DNA of 24,795 nt, taken from contig JAAZPN010000053.1 in assembly GCA_012797215.1 (NCBI GenBank), forward strand, positions 1-24,795, written 5' to 3'. A program made the position numbers and the translations under genes. Under the pieces are notes generated by a model that saw nothing but the letters and a program-made list of their open reading frames with translations, was not told the origin of the DNA and did not search any database. Below, one piece after another: positions 8,624 to 16,517 of this stretch. Each line of letters starts with the position of its first letter. Positions within the stretch are counted from its first letter, which is position 1. The DNA comes from Chloroflexota bacterium. Lineage in GTDB: Bacteria > Chloroflexota > Anaerolineae > Anaerolineales > Anaerolineaceae.

Positions 8624-8636
8624 CTGGCGCCTACAG

Positions 8637-10787
8637 ATGAAAGCCCTCCTGGACATACTTCCTTTTCTCACGGTTATTCCATACGCTCTGCTCTATTTTC
8701 TTATCCTGCTCAGCGCCAGCATGCTGGCATTATTAGCGCTGCGCAAGCCCAGCCCTTACGGATATCAAGCCGCCCCAGCATTGCGTGCCGCTCTCTTTGT
8801 GGTTTTTACTGCTCAACTGCTGCTGCTAACGCTCAGCCTTCTGATTTTCCAGGGCATCAGCGGCCTTGACCGCTATTATCCGCTCATTTTCCACACCCTC
8901 ACTCTTATTACCCTTATCTGGTTAACCGCCGGACTGCATTGCGACCGGTTTAAGAGCCGTCAAGTTCGGCTTCCGGTTTTCCTGAGCGCCCTCGCGCTCC
9001 TTGCGGGCACATTGAGTGTGTTAGCATGGTCCACCTGGCCTCCAGAAAAACCATTTTCGGGCTCGGCATTTAGCCTGGCATGGTCAGGCGCGGCTTTGCT
9101 GCTGCTCTTGGTCGGCCTGATGTTGGCTTTGCGCAGTAAACGTCCGCACAAGCTGGAACGCGTCCTGATTTTGCTGATTGCCGCGCTCGGGTATCTGCTT
9201 TATGTACTTTACCCCGAAGGAGGCGAACTTCCGGCTGGGGTTATGCTCAGCCAGCTGCTCTATTACCCGCTGCTCATCAGCGCCGCGTGGCAGTCGCGCC
9301 ATCCGGAACAATCGCGGAACGTCAGCGCCAGCTCGCCCCAGATGGCCGCTGCTTTTTTGGACCTTGGTCTGTTGGAGCGCGTAAGTGAAATCCGCGCCGC
9401 GCTGACGCATGCCCTCTCCCTTTATCTGATGGGCGACTTGGTCGGCATCATGGAGAAGGACCCACAGACGCCTGCGTTTAACGTCAGCAATGTATATGAC
9501 CTGATTAGTGAATCTTTTCTGCCAACATTTCAACTGCCTTTCAAACAGGTACCCAAATTGCGGCGGCACTTCGAGGACCTGCTCCCACTAATCGCGAACA
9601 CTGATGAGCAACTCAGCGGCGAAAAGCAGGTCATTATGCAAGCAAGTGGATACAACGCTGCTGGCAGCTTGATGCTCTACCCTCTCAGCAGCCCCGGGCA
9701 GACCGCAAGGTATGCCCTGCTCTGCGTAAATCCCTATACCAATCGCCTTTGGACCGAGAATGACCTGGAAGCCCTGCGGATGCTTTCCGGGAAGTTAAAC
9801 CAAGTGCTGGACCGCGCCGCGCTTGTGGAAGCTGGCAGCGCGTTGAAAGACGAAAGCCGCTACCTGAATAATCAAAAGGAACGCGAAAAAAGTGATTTAG
9901 CGTCCGCGCTTTCCGAAAGCAGAGCCGAAATTAGCGCGCTGCGCGCCCAACGCGCGGGTGAACAGGCGGCGCAAGCCGCGGAATTTCGCGTGTGCCAGGA
10001 ACGGCAAAAGTATCTGGAAGCGCAATTGGACCACTTGAATGAAAACTTACAAGCGCAAACAGAAGCATTAACTGAATTGGATGCCCTGAGACAACAAAAA
10101 GTCGCTCTTGAGCAGGCATTGGAACAAAACGAGCAGCGCGCGAACACCCTGCGGCAGGAACTCGCGCATTCTCACGCGCTGCTGGCCGACCTGCTTGGCA
10201 AAACAGAATCCAGCACAAATTTGCAGAACAACACCTCTTCCGCGCAGTCAGATTCGAATCCATCCAGCCGCGCAATCCCGCAATCGCCTCTCAGCCAAGC
10301 CCAAGAGGCTCTGCAATCCTCCCTGGACGAAACGGCCGCAACTTTTTACGCAAAACGGGTCGCCCTGAATGCATCCATTGATAAGCTGCCGGACTTAGGT
10401 CAGCCTGACCTTTCCCGACTCCAGAAAATCCTGGAAAGCCTCACAATCAACGCCTTCGCGGCCTCACCGCTGGATGGAGAAGTTGTGGTAGAGGTACGGC
10501 CTGTTGGAGCGGAGAGCAAAAGCCCGGCGCTGGAGATTCTCTGCACGCACGCCGGCGTGGGAATTACACCGGACGATCAAAAGCGCTTGCCTGAACTTCT
10601 CTCAGATCCAGAATCCGCCGCGCTCAATGGCGTAGGTGATTTTGCCGCCCTGCGTGAAGCCGCGGGCCTGCTGCGCGCATGCGGCGGACATTGGTGGCTG
10701 AAGAGTGAACCCGGCAGCCAAACTACGTGGCGCGCGCTTTTTCTATCGGGTGCCAATCCGGGTTCGGAATCGTCGGAGCATGAATAG
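8637..10787 (+). CDS. Membrane protein: 7-TM sensor region, GAF-like domain, long coiled coil, degenerate histidine-kinase ATPase domain
   Basis: Protein of 716 aa from ATG 8637. Residues about 8-235 hold about seven hydrophobic helices, like a 7-TM histidine-kinase sensor. Residues about 240-400 look GAF-like (YALLCVNPYTNRLWTENDLEALRML). Residues about 400-520 are a charged Glu/Gln/Ala-rich coiled coil. The last about 120 residues follow a HATPase_c pattern: N-box-like LTINAFAASP (Asn605), a G1 box changed to HAGVGI where His638 replaces the expected Asp, and a G2-like GVGDF region ending in GGHWWLKSEPGSQTTWRALFL. No dimerisation/phosphoacceptor H-box is recognisable. It looks like a pseudo-histidine kinase used as a sensor or scaffold. 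An LCP gene follows 33 nt downstream, probably in the same operon. Confidence 0.7.
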   Translation: MKALLDILPFLTVIPYALLYFLILLSASMLALLALRKPSPYGYQAAPALRAALFVVFTAQLLLLTLSLLIFQGISGLDRYYPLIFHTLTLITLIWLTAGLHCDRFKSRQVRLPVFLSALALLAGTLSVLAWSTWPPEKPFSGSAFSLAWSGAALLLLLVGLMLALRSKRPHKLERVLILLIAALGYLLYVLYPEGGELPAGVMLSQLLYYPLLISAAWQSRHPEQSRNVSASSPQMAAAFLDLGLLERVSEIRAALTHALSLYLMGDLVGIMEKDPQTPAFNVSNVYDLISESFLPTFQLPFKQVPKLRRHFEDLLPLIANTDEQLSGEKQVIMQASGYNAAGSLMLYPLSSPGQTARYALLCVNPYTNRLWTENDLEALRMLSGKLNQVLDRAALVEAGSALKDESRYLNNQKEREKSDLASALSESRAEISALRAQRAGEQAAQAAEFRVCQERQKYLEAQLDHLNENLQAQTEALTELDALRQQKVALEQALEQNEQRANTLRQELAHSHALLADLLGKTESSTNLQNNTSSAQSDSNPSSRAIPQSPLSQAQEALQSSLDETAATFYAKRVALNASIDKLPDLGQPDLSRLQKILESLTINAFAASPLDGEVVVEVRPVGAESKSPALEILCTHAGVGITPDDQKRLPELLSDPESAALNGVGDFAALREAAGLLRACGGHWWLKSEPGSQTTWRALFLSGANPGSESSEHE

Positions 10788-10820
10788 CTCGGAGACACGC
10801 CGACAGGAGCAGGAAAAACG

Positions 10821-11855
10821 ATGAGACTAAAAAGACATCAGATCCTTACCTTAATCATCTTTGGAGCCCTCACGCTCACCATCCTCATGGCGGTCATTTC
10901 CGGAGCTCTGGTGAGCGCGGCAGCAAACTCCAGCGCGTTTCCTTATCGCATCGGGTTCAAGGACTTCGCCGCGACTCCAACCCCTTTTCAGCCCAACGCC
11001 TTCGCCAATATCCTCGAGGACGGCACCATCGAACTGCTCCCGCAGCCTATTTACACCCCTACGCCGGTGCCAGTCATATCCCAGGACCAACTGCCGGATA
11101 ATCAGCTGAACATCCTGCTATTGGGCTGTGACGACTTCTCTGCCAACGGCTTTCGCACGGATGTCATCATGCTGCTTTCGCTCAATCCCAAGCACCACTC
11201 GATATCCCTCATTTCGTTCCCGCGCGACCTGTACGTGACCATCCCGGGCTACTGGTCCAACCGTATCAATACGGCCTGGGGCTTAGGCGGTTTCGCGCTC
11301 CTGGCAGATACATTCCAGGCGAATTTTGGCATCCATCCGGATTACTACATGATGGTCAACTACAACGGCTTTAAAGACGTGGTGAGCAGCCTGGACGGAA
11401 TTGACGTGGAAGTAACCCAGGAGCTGCAGGATTCCTGCAAACTGGACCCCAGCGGCTGGTGCGTCCTGAAACCGGGGATGGTGCACATGGACGGCGGCAC
11501 AGCCCTTTGGTATTCTCGTTCGCGCCTGACAACCAGCGATTTTGACCGCAACCGCCGCGCGCAGGATGTTGTCAAAGCGATTTTTCGCAAGGCGATGAAT
11601 CTTAACGTTGTTTTCAAATTGCCAGAGCTCTACGGCGCTTACCGGGAATATGTCGATACCAATCTGCAGCTGGGCGATATCCTTCCATACGTGCCTCTGG
11701 CATCGGAAGTGATGAAAACAATGAATATCAATCAATACGCGGTTGGCCCGGAAACGGTGACAAACTGGATTACAGCGGAAGGCGCCATGGTGCTGATTCC
11801 CAATTACTACGCGATTAACCCAATCATCGCAGAAGCGCTTTACCTGAATGACTGA
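10821..11855 (+). CDS. LCP (LytR-CpsA-Psr) family protein, first copy
   Basis: Membrane-anchored, outward-facing enzyme of 344 aa. LCP proteins transfer undecaprenyl-linked glycopolymers to peptidoglycan or other acceptors. A single N-terminal TM helix (residues about 8-32) and a Pro/Thr-rich linker precede the LCP domain. That domain starts at NILLLG, with FRTD (Arg112, Asp114), FPRDLYV (Arg135, Asp136) and NRINTAWGLGG, which are the Arg/Asp pyrophosphate-binding pattern. RSRLTTSDFDRNRRAQDV is the family's conserved C-terminal signature. An SD-like GGAG and A-rich stretch precede ATG 10821. The second LCP gene, 1 kb downstream, is a paralogue. The wall polymer attached is unknown. Confidence 0.92.
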   Translation: MRLKRHQILTLIIFGALTLTILMAVISGALVSAAANSSAFPYRIGFKDFAATPTPFQPNAFANILEDGTIELLPQPIYTPTPVPVISQDQLPDNQLNILLLGCDDFSANGFRTDVIMLLSLNPKHHSISLISFPRDLYVTIPGYWSNRINTAWGLGGFALLADTFQANFGIHPDYYMMVNYNGFKDVVSSLDGIDVEVTQELQDSCKLDPSGWCVLKPGMVHMDGGTALWYSRSRLTTSDFDRNRRAQDVVKAIFRKAMNLNVVFKLPELYGAYREYVDTNLQLGDILPYVPLASEVMKTMNINQYAVGPETVTNWITAEGAMVLIPNYYAINPIIAEALYLND

Positions 11856-11858
11856 GGT

Positions 11859-11887
11859 TTGACAAGCTCGGAAAACCCGTATAAACT
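11859..11887 (+). promoter_or_regulatory. Promoter for the recombinase-fold gene and second LCP gene
   Basis: A perfect TTGACA -35 (11859-11864) starts 4 nt after the stop of the first LCP gene. The -10 is either TATAAA (11880-11885, 15-nt spacer) or TAAACT (11882-11887, 17-nt spacer). Transcription should begin near 11893, giving a leader of about 35 nt with a GGAG SD (11919-11922) before ATG 11928. Confidence 0.6.
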
Positions 11888-11927
11888 ACTTAAACTAATT
11901 ATCTACGCGAAATAGATTGGAGCCATA

Positions 11928-12863
11928 ATGAATCCGATTTCTGAAAACCTCAGCGCCCACCTGACGGCCAGCACCTTGATGCAGCCGGCAATTCAGGCCT
12001 GGAAAATTTACCTGCATGACCAGGGCAGGTCTAACCATACCCTCAAAGCGTTTACCGCGGACCTGCAGCTGCTCGCGAGCTTCTTGCCCACTGACGCCCA
12101 AATTGGTCAGGTCAGCACCAAAGACCTAAACAATTTCCTTACCTGGCTGCAGACCGACCGCAAGGTGCCCTGCAGCCCAAAAACGCTGTCCCGCCGCATC
12201 ACCGCGATTAAATCCTTCTTCCGCTGGCTTTCCCGCGGGGCTGTCATCCCTATGGACCCTGCGGAAAAGGTTGAGCAAAAAACAGTCATCAGTCCCTTGC
12301 CGGTGGTTCTGACCAAGACCGAACAGGAAAAAGCTTTGGACGCCGCTGAAGCGCTGCGCACCTCCGCAGCGCAGGATTTGCGTCCTTATTTGCTGCTCAA
12401 ACTGGTATTGGATACAGCTATGAAGAAAGGCGAATGCCTGAATCTGAAGACCAATCATGTGGAATTGGAGGGCCCGGAAGGACCATACATCTTCATCCGC
12501 TACCCCAGCCTGCGCTACCGTTACAAGGAACGTAAAGTGCCCGTGTCCGTGGAATGGACGCAAGCTTATCAGGAATATATCGCCGCTTACAAAATCCAGG
12601 ACGCTGTTTTTCCCTGGTCTCAGCGCCGTCTCGAGTACCTGTTAGAGGATGTTGGCAAGGCCGCCCAGCTGGACAAGCACCTCTCTTTCGACATGTGTCG
12701 TTGGACAAGCGTGTTAAACGACTTGACCTCCGGGATGGACGCGGATAAAATCCGGCAGAAATTAGGCATATCCAAGATTCAATGGCGCGAGGTTTCGCAA
12801 AAACTGCGCAGCCTGGCAAAAGAGTACGGCTACGAGCTAAGCTCTCCTGAGAATAAAGGATAA
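11928..12863 (+). CDS. Tyrosine-recombinase-fold protein lacking most catalytic residues
   Basis: Protein of 311 aa with the layout of XerC/XerD-type recombinases. Residues about 20-105 form the SAM-like core-binding domain (QAWKIYLHDQGRSNHTLKAF through LSRRITAIKSFFRWL), and about 125-300 the catalytic fold. Aligning by eye to XerD, the first Arg of TGLRxSE becomes Lys166 (TAMKKGE). The beta-hairpin Lys is kept (RYKERKVPV). HxLRH becomes DMCRW, so His is Asp255 and Arg258 is kept. LGH becomes LGI (Ile281). The nucleophilic Tyr position is Ser290. Thus only two of six active-site residues remain, and strand cleavage is unlikely. A DNA-binding or structural role is inferred. It is full length with intact reading frame, has its own promoter and SD, and lies 33 nt before the second LCP gene, so it looks maintained rather than decaying. 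Confidence 0.75.
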   Translation: MNPISENLSAHLTASTLMQPAIQAWKIYLHDQGRSNHTLKAFTADLQLLASFLPTDAQIGQVSTKDLNNFLTWLQTDRKVPCSPKTLSRRITAIKSFFRWLSRGAVIPMDPAEKVEQKTVISPLPVVLTKTEQEKALDAAEALRTSAAQDLRPYLLLKLVLDTAMKKGECLNLKTNHVELEGPEGPYIFIRYPSLRYRYKERKVPVSVEWTQAYQEYIAAYKIQDAVFPWSQRRLEYLLEDVGKAAQLDKHLSFDMCRWTSVLNDLTSGMDADKIRQKLGISKIQWREVSQKLRSLAKEYGYELSSPENKG

Positions 12864-12896
12864 GCCACGAACCAAAATCAAAAGAAAGAACATATT

Positions 12897-13856
12897 ATGC
12901 AAAGACCACAACGGAAGTCCTCACTTCCTGCCGTATTATTCCTGCTTGTGCTGATCCTTGGGCTCGCCTTGGGCGCGGCAGTCAGCCTCAACCGCGTTCG
13001 CGATGGAGAGGGCAGCTTTCTGAACAACCTCTGGACCAAAAACGGCGAGGGAATTCAAGACCCATTCCTGGCGGGCAATTCCAACAGCCTGCAAATACCG
13101 CCCCATGTAAAAACCATCATGCTGCTCGGTTCGGATTACACTCCGCAGAGCGGTTACCGCACCGATGTGATGCTTCTGGCGGCTTTCAACACAAAAACGA
13201 ATGAAATCCACCTCTTTTCCCTCCCCCGCGACCTGTGGGTGGATATTCCCGGCTATTACGCGCAGCGCCTGAACGTCGCTCACGCCGTGGGCGGTTACCA
13301 ACTGCTGGGCGATACCTTAGCTTACAATTTTGGCTTTAGGCCGGACCATTACGCTATCGCTGAGTTTTCAGCGTTCCAGTACGTCGTAGACCTGCTGGGC
13401 GGAATCAACGTGCAGGTGACTGAGCGCATGGAAGACCAATGCGACTTTACCCCAGAACGTTGGTGCGTGGTCGAACCTGGCCTCCACGAGATGGACAGTC
13501 ATTTCGCGCTCTGGTATGTGCGCGCCCGTCTGAATTCCTCGGATTTTGACCGCACACGCCGCGCGCAGGAAGTAGCCCGCGCCATCGCGAAAAAAATCAC
13601 CAGCCCAGCTAACTTGGTTCGTTTGCCCACGTTCATCGAATCCGCATTAGATGTCGTGGAAACTGACATGACCATTGGTGATATGTGGCTGTACATCATG
13701 CCGCTGAACAAATTCCTGAAGCCCGATATCGCGACGGGTTTTACACTGACCCCAAACGAAGCAGTGGGCTTCATCACGGATGACGGCGCGATGGTTTTAC
13801 AGCCAGATTACGGCGCAATCCAGAATATTTTGAGAGAAGTTTTTTGGATTGATTAA
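12897..13856 (+). CDS. LCP (LytR-CpsA-Psr) family protein, second copy
   Basis: Membrane-anchored LCP enzyme (319 aa) with one N-terminal TM helix (about 10-30) and an LCP domain from about residue 75. The pattern YRTDVMLL, LPRDLWVDIPG, QRLNVAHAVGG and RARLNSSDFDRTRRAQEV keeps the Arg/Asp phosphate-binding residues. Its C-terminus (GAMVLQPDY) closely matches that of the first LCP copy (GAMVLIPNY), showing paralogy. It lacks the longer Pro/Thr-rich linker of copy one. It ends 11 nt from the 3' end of the convergent tilS gene. The inferred role is attachment of wall glycopolymers, perhaps to a different acceptor than the first copy. Confidence 0.92.
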   Translation: MQRPQRKSSLPAVLFLLVLILGLALGAAVSLNRVRDGEGSFLNNLWTKNGEGIQDPFLAGNSNSLQIPPHVKTIMLLGSDYTPQSGYRTDVMLLAAFNTKTNEIHLFSLPRDLWVDIPGYYAQRLNVAHAVGGYQLLGDTLAYNFGFRPDHYAIAEFSAFQYVVDLLGGINVQVTERMEDQCDFTPERWCVVEPGLHEMDSHFALWYVRARLNSSDFDRTRRAQEVARAIAKKITSPANLVRLPTFIESALDVVETDMTIGDMWLYIMPLNKFLKPDIATGFTLTPNEAVGFITDDGAMVLQPDYGAIQNILREVFWID

Positions 13857-13867
13857 GGGCTTGAGTC

Positions 13868-15295
13868 TTAAGCCGGCCTGCGCAGGCTGAGGTGCAAAAT
13901 TTCCGGCTCATCTCCGATTAGGCGCCAGGCTTGTGAAATCCGCAGCCCGGCTACCCACAGCAAAGATCCCTCACACAAGACCAAAGGCCAAAGCGCCCGG
14001 GTCGGCTGAGGGATTTTTTGATTCACAAAAAAATCACTAAGTTTTTGGCTCTTTCCTGGCATCCCCAACGGCGACCAACGTTCACCCGGCCTGGCAGGCC
14101 GTGCTTCCAACGGCAGGTTTAGGTCTGCCGGGGTCAGCCAGGCATGGTCCGGGCTGCGCCGCTCCTCCGCGCTAATCTTTTTATACGCTTTGGCGCTGAC
14201 CATCTCAGCGCGCAGTTCCCAGCCCTGCGCGAGAGGAAGCGCCGCATCAAGGCTCAACGTAAAGCGCTCAGCGCGCTGCAGCTGTGGGTACTGCGAGAAT
14301 GCCAGTTGACTGTTCCTGGGCATTAGCATAATCACCCCCTGATGGCGGTGAATCTCTAACCCAGCTGTGAAATCAAAACGCGTTTGGTCCCCATGCAAGC
14401 CAGTCAGCGCGCGTTCCAAAACCTCCAAGCCCACATCTCGCAGCTCGGGGCGCAGGCAGGCGACAGCCCGCAAAAGAACTCGCCTTTGTAAGCCTACAGC
14501 CAACCCGTTAAAAACGCGCGCGTCCAGCGCAATCCGTTCAACGCTTTGTTCGCGCAAACAGTCGCGCCAAGCCTGCTGCTCCAGCTCAGCCAGCAGTTCG
14601 GCGTCAGCCTGCATCACCCGCGCGTTGCGGGTAATCACCCGCCTAAAGGCCGGATTGGCGGCTTCGAGCGCGGGTATGATTTGGTGCCGCAAGCGGTTGC
14701 GAAAAAAGCTCGTGTCCGCGTTGCTTTCGTCCACGATATACGCCAGGTGGTATTCTGCGCAATAAGCTTCAGTCTCCGCGCGGTTAATAGTCAACATTGG
14801 GCGAATTATCGGCAGGCTGGGATGAAATTCGGCCAGCACAGCCCGCGCTTGAATCCCGCGCAGTCCATTAATCCCAGACCCGCGGATAAAGTGCATCAGG
14901 ATGGTTTCCACCTGGTCATCGGCGGTATGCCCTACAGCCACTGCCTGGGCATCCTGTTCCTGGGCAATCTGCAAGAGGAATCGATAACGGCACTGACGCG
15001 CTGCCTCTTCCAGTCCCAGTTTGTGTTCCCGCGCGAAAGCCCTGACATCAATTCGCCGCGATACAAAAGGCACATTCCAGGACGCCATCAACGCGCCAAC
15101 CTGTTCCGCTTCTCCCGCCGAAGAAGGCCGGAGTCCATGGTCTAAATGCGCGGCTGCAAAACGCACTCCCGCTTCCCACAGGCAGCGCGCCAGGCACAAA
15201 CTGTCCGCGCCGCCAGAAACGCCAACGACCAAAGACTTGTCAGGCGTCCAAAGGCAGTCGCGCACGAGGGATGATAAAATTCTTTCTGAAATCAC
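13868..15295 (-). CDS. tilS: tRNA(Ile)-lysidine synthase
   Basis: ATP-dependent enzyme that converts C34 of the tRNA(Ile) CAU anticodon to lysidine, giving AUA decoding (475 aa). The PP-loop SGGADS is at residues 27-32, followed by the AAHLDHGLR and VGHTADDQVETILM motifs. The C-terminal TilS_C domain is visible in RPARPGERWSPLG and KLSDFFVNQKIP. The start is GTG at 15295, where a TATAAT on the minus strand lies only 6 nt upstream, so the mRNA may be leaderless. It is the only minus-strand gene in the window, convergent with the second LCP gene and divergent from coaE. Cell-essential in most bacteria. Confidence 0.95.
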   Translation of the reverse strand: MISERILSSLVRDCLWTPDKSLVVGVSGGADSLCLARCLWEAGVRFAAAHLDHGLRPSSAGEAEQVGALMASWNVPFVSRRIDVRAFAREHKLGLEEAARQCRYRFLLQIAQEQDAQAVAVGHTADDQVETILMHFIRGSGINGLRGIQARAVLAEFHPSLPIIRPMLTINRAETEAYCAEYHLAYIVDESNADTSFFRNRLRHQIIPALEAANPAFRRVITRNARVMQADAELLAELEQQAWRDCLREQSVERIALDARVFNGLAVGLQRRVLLRAVACLRPELRDVGLEVLERALTGLHGDQTRFDFTAGLEIHRHQGVIMLMPRNSQLAFSQYPQLQRAERFTLSLDAALPLAQGWELRAEMVSAKAYKKISAEERRSPDHAWLTPADLNLPLEARPARPGERWSPLGMPGKSQKLSDFFVNQKIPQPTRALWPLVLCEGSLLWVAGLRISQAWRLIGDEPEILHLSLRRPA

Positions 15296-15301
15296 AGCAA
15301 A

Positions 15302-15310
15302 ATTATAGCA
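15302..15310 (-). promoter_or_regulatory. Extended -10 promoter of tilS (leaderless transcript predicted)
   Basis: On the minus strand the bases read TGCTATAAT, a perfect extended -10 (TGn plus TATAAT at 15307-15302). Seven nt downstream is the GTG start at 15295, so transcription should begin on the start codon itself. No SD and no consensus -35 are present, consistent with an extended -10 promoter driving a leaderless gene. Confidence 0.65.
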
Positions 15311-15349
15311 TCCTGTCTGTGGATAGAGCGACCGCGGCCGAATCTACTG

Positions 15350-15355
15350 TATACT
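15350..15355 (+). promoter_or_regulatory. Candidate -10 of coaE
   Basis: TATACT in the 82-nt divergent gap between tilS and coaE, followed by a GGAGGAG SD (15362-15368) and ATG at 15378. No -35 match is seen, so the call is weak. Confidence 0.35.
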
Positions 15356-15377
15356 TAAGCGGGAGGAGCAATAAACA

Positions 15378-16442
15378 ATGCCCACATTGCTTGGAATCAC
15401 CGGTAATGTTGCTTCAGGGAAAAGCGCAGTTCGGCAATATCTTGAAAACGAAGGCGCGCTGACCATTGACGCGGATTTGCTCGCGCAATCCACTTATTTG
15501 CCCGGCATGCCCGCCTACGAACCCATTCTGAAAGCCTTTGGCAGGGACATGTGTTACTCTGATGGTCAGATTAACCGCTCCAGGCTGGGAAAATTGGTCT
15601 TTAAAGATGCCGGCGCTCTGCGTCAACTGGAAGCCATCGTGCACCCGCTGGTGATGCAGGGAATTGAGGACATAATCGCCCGCGCCAATGTGGACCTCAT
15701 CGTCGTGGAAGCCATCAAGCTTTTCGAAGCCGGGCTGCACGCGCGCTGCAACCATGTTTGGACCGTGGTAGCCCAGGATGTTGTTCGTCAGGAGCGTCTC
15801 ATGAACACGCGCGGGCTCACCGAAGCAGACGCTCTGCTGCGCGTCCAGTCCCAAAGCCCACAGGAAGAAAAAGCCCGGCGGTCGGATTACGTCATCAACA
15901 CGGACGGCAGCTATCAAGACACCTACGCGCAGACGTTTAACGGCGCGAAAATGCTCCAAGCCGCTGTCGCCCCTCAAATCATTTCCCGTGAGGGCGAAGT
16001 TTTTCGAGCCCTGAGACCAGAAGATTTTTCTTCCGCGCGAGCCCTGCTGAACCGCTTCTTCCCCCAGACCTGGGAAGACGAGGATATTTATCGTTCGCTC
16101 AGCCACCGCGCGGTGCTGGCTGGCTTTCGGGAGGGCGAACTAAGCTCGCTCACGTCCTGGAAACTTGAGTTTTTCCTGGGGCTGGCGCAAAGCGTCATTC
16201 CGTACACCCCCGCGTCAGAGGAAAATCAAAGCGCGATTTCAGTCCTCAGCATTTGCGCTGGTGCGCATTTGTGCAAAGGCCTCTATATCCCGCGCGAATT
16301 GATAGCGCCTCCTTCCGCCAAACTCCTGGGCTTTTTGCCCGGTGAATCCGCCATTGTGGACGTGCATCCGCTCTCCACTGCCAATTTTTTGCGCAAAAAC
16401 GGGCTGGTTCCTGGAGAGGTATTTGTCCGGTCTAATCTTTAG
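15378..16442 (+). CDS. coaE: Dephospho-CoA kinase with C-terminal GNAT-like extension
   Basis: The first about 200 residues are CoaE, which phosphorylates dephospho-CoA in the last step of CoA synthesis. The P-loop GNVASGKS is at residues 9-16, with IDADLLA, VHPLV and LFEAGL as family signatures. At 354 aa the protein is about 150 aa longer than usual CoaE. The extra part begins near residue 208 (VFRALRPEDFSSARALLNRFF), like the start of a GNAT acetyltransferase. It ends with a GNAT-like strand/helix (IVDVHPLSTANFLRKNGLV), but the acetyl-CoA loop (R/QxxGxG/A) is not clear. The extension could be an acetyltransferase relative or a degenerate CoA-binding module. The frame is continuous with a good SD. 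It is followed by cdaA 75 nt downstream. Confidence 0.88.
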   Translation: MPTLLGITGNVASGKSAVRQYLENEGALTIDADLLAQSTYLPGMPAYEPILKAFGRDMCYSDGQINRSRLGKLVFKDAGALRQLEAIVHPLVMQGIEDIIARANVDLIVVEAIKLFEAGLHARCNHVWTVVAQDVVRQERLMNTRGLTEADALLRVQSQSPQEEKARRSDYVINTDGSYQDTYAQTFNGAKMLQAAVAPQIISREGEVFRALRPEDFSSARALLNRFFPQTWEDEDIYRSLSHRAVLAGFREGELSSLTSWKLEFFLGLAQSVIPYTPASEENQSAISVLSICAGAHLCKGLYIPRELIAPPSAKLLGFLPGESAIVDVHPLSTANFLRKNGLVPGEVFVRSNL

Positions 16443-16477
16443 GCAGGGGAATATTAGCATTGAGCCTGTTTACAGGT

Positions 16478-16483
16478 TATACT
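16478..16483 (+). promoter_or_regulatory. Candidate -10 of cdaA
   Basis: TATACT lies 34 nt before the cdaA ATG, after the coaE stop. No clear -35 was found. The gene may instead be read from the coaE promoter. Confidence 0.25.
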
Positions 16484-16517
16484 TAGGTTTCACCGGACAG
16501 CTGAGAATGGTGCCCGT

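Noticed and set aside
8613..8636. TTG at 8613 as start of the pseudo-sensor kinase
   Set aside because: It lies upstream of the transcription start expected from TTGCAA-17-TATAAG; ATG 8637 is a better start.
11928..12863. Active integrase or mobile element
   Set aside because: Catalytic Tyr and both His are missing and no att repeats, tRNA gene or cargo genes are seen nearby.
13858..13874. GGCTT/AAGCC hairpin between the second LCP gene and tilS, as a two-way terminator
   Set aside because: Only 5 bp with a 7-nt loop and no T-run on either side.
14546..15145. 199-aa plus-strand reading frame antisense to tilS
   Set aside because: The tilS frame has all family motifs; the opposite frame has none and no start signals.
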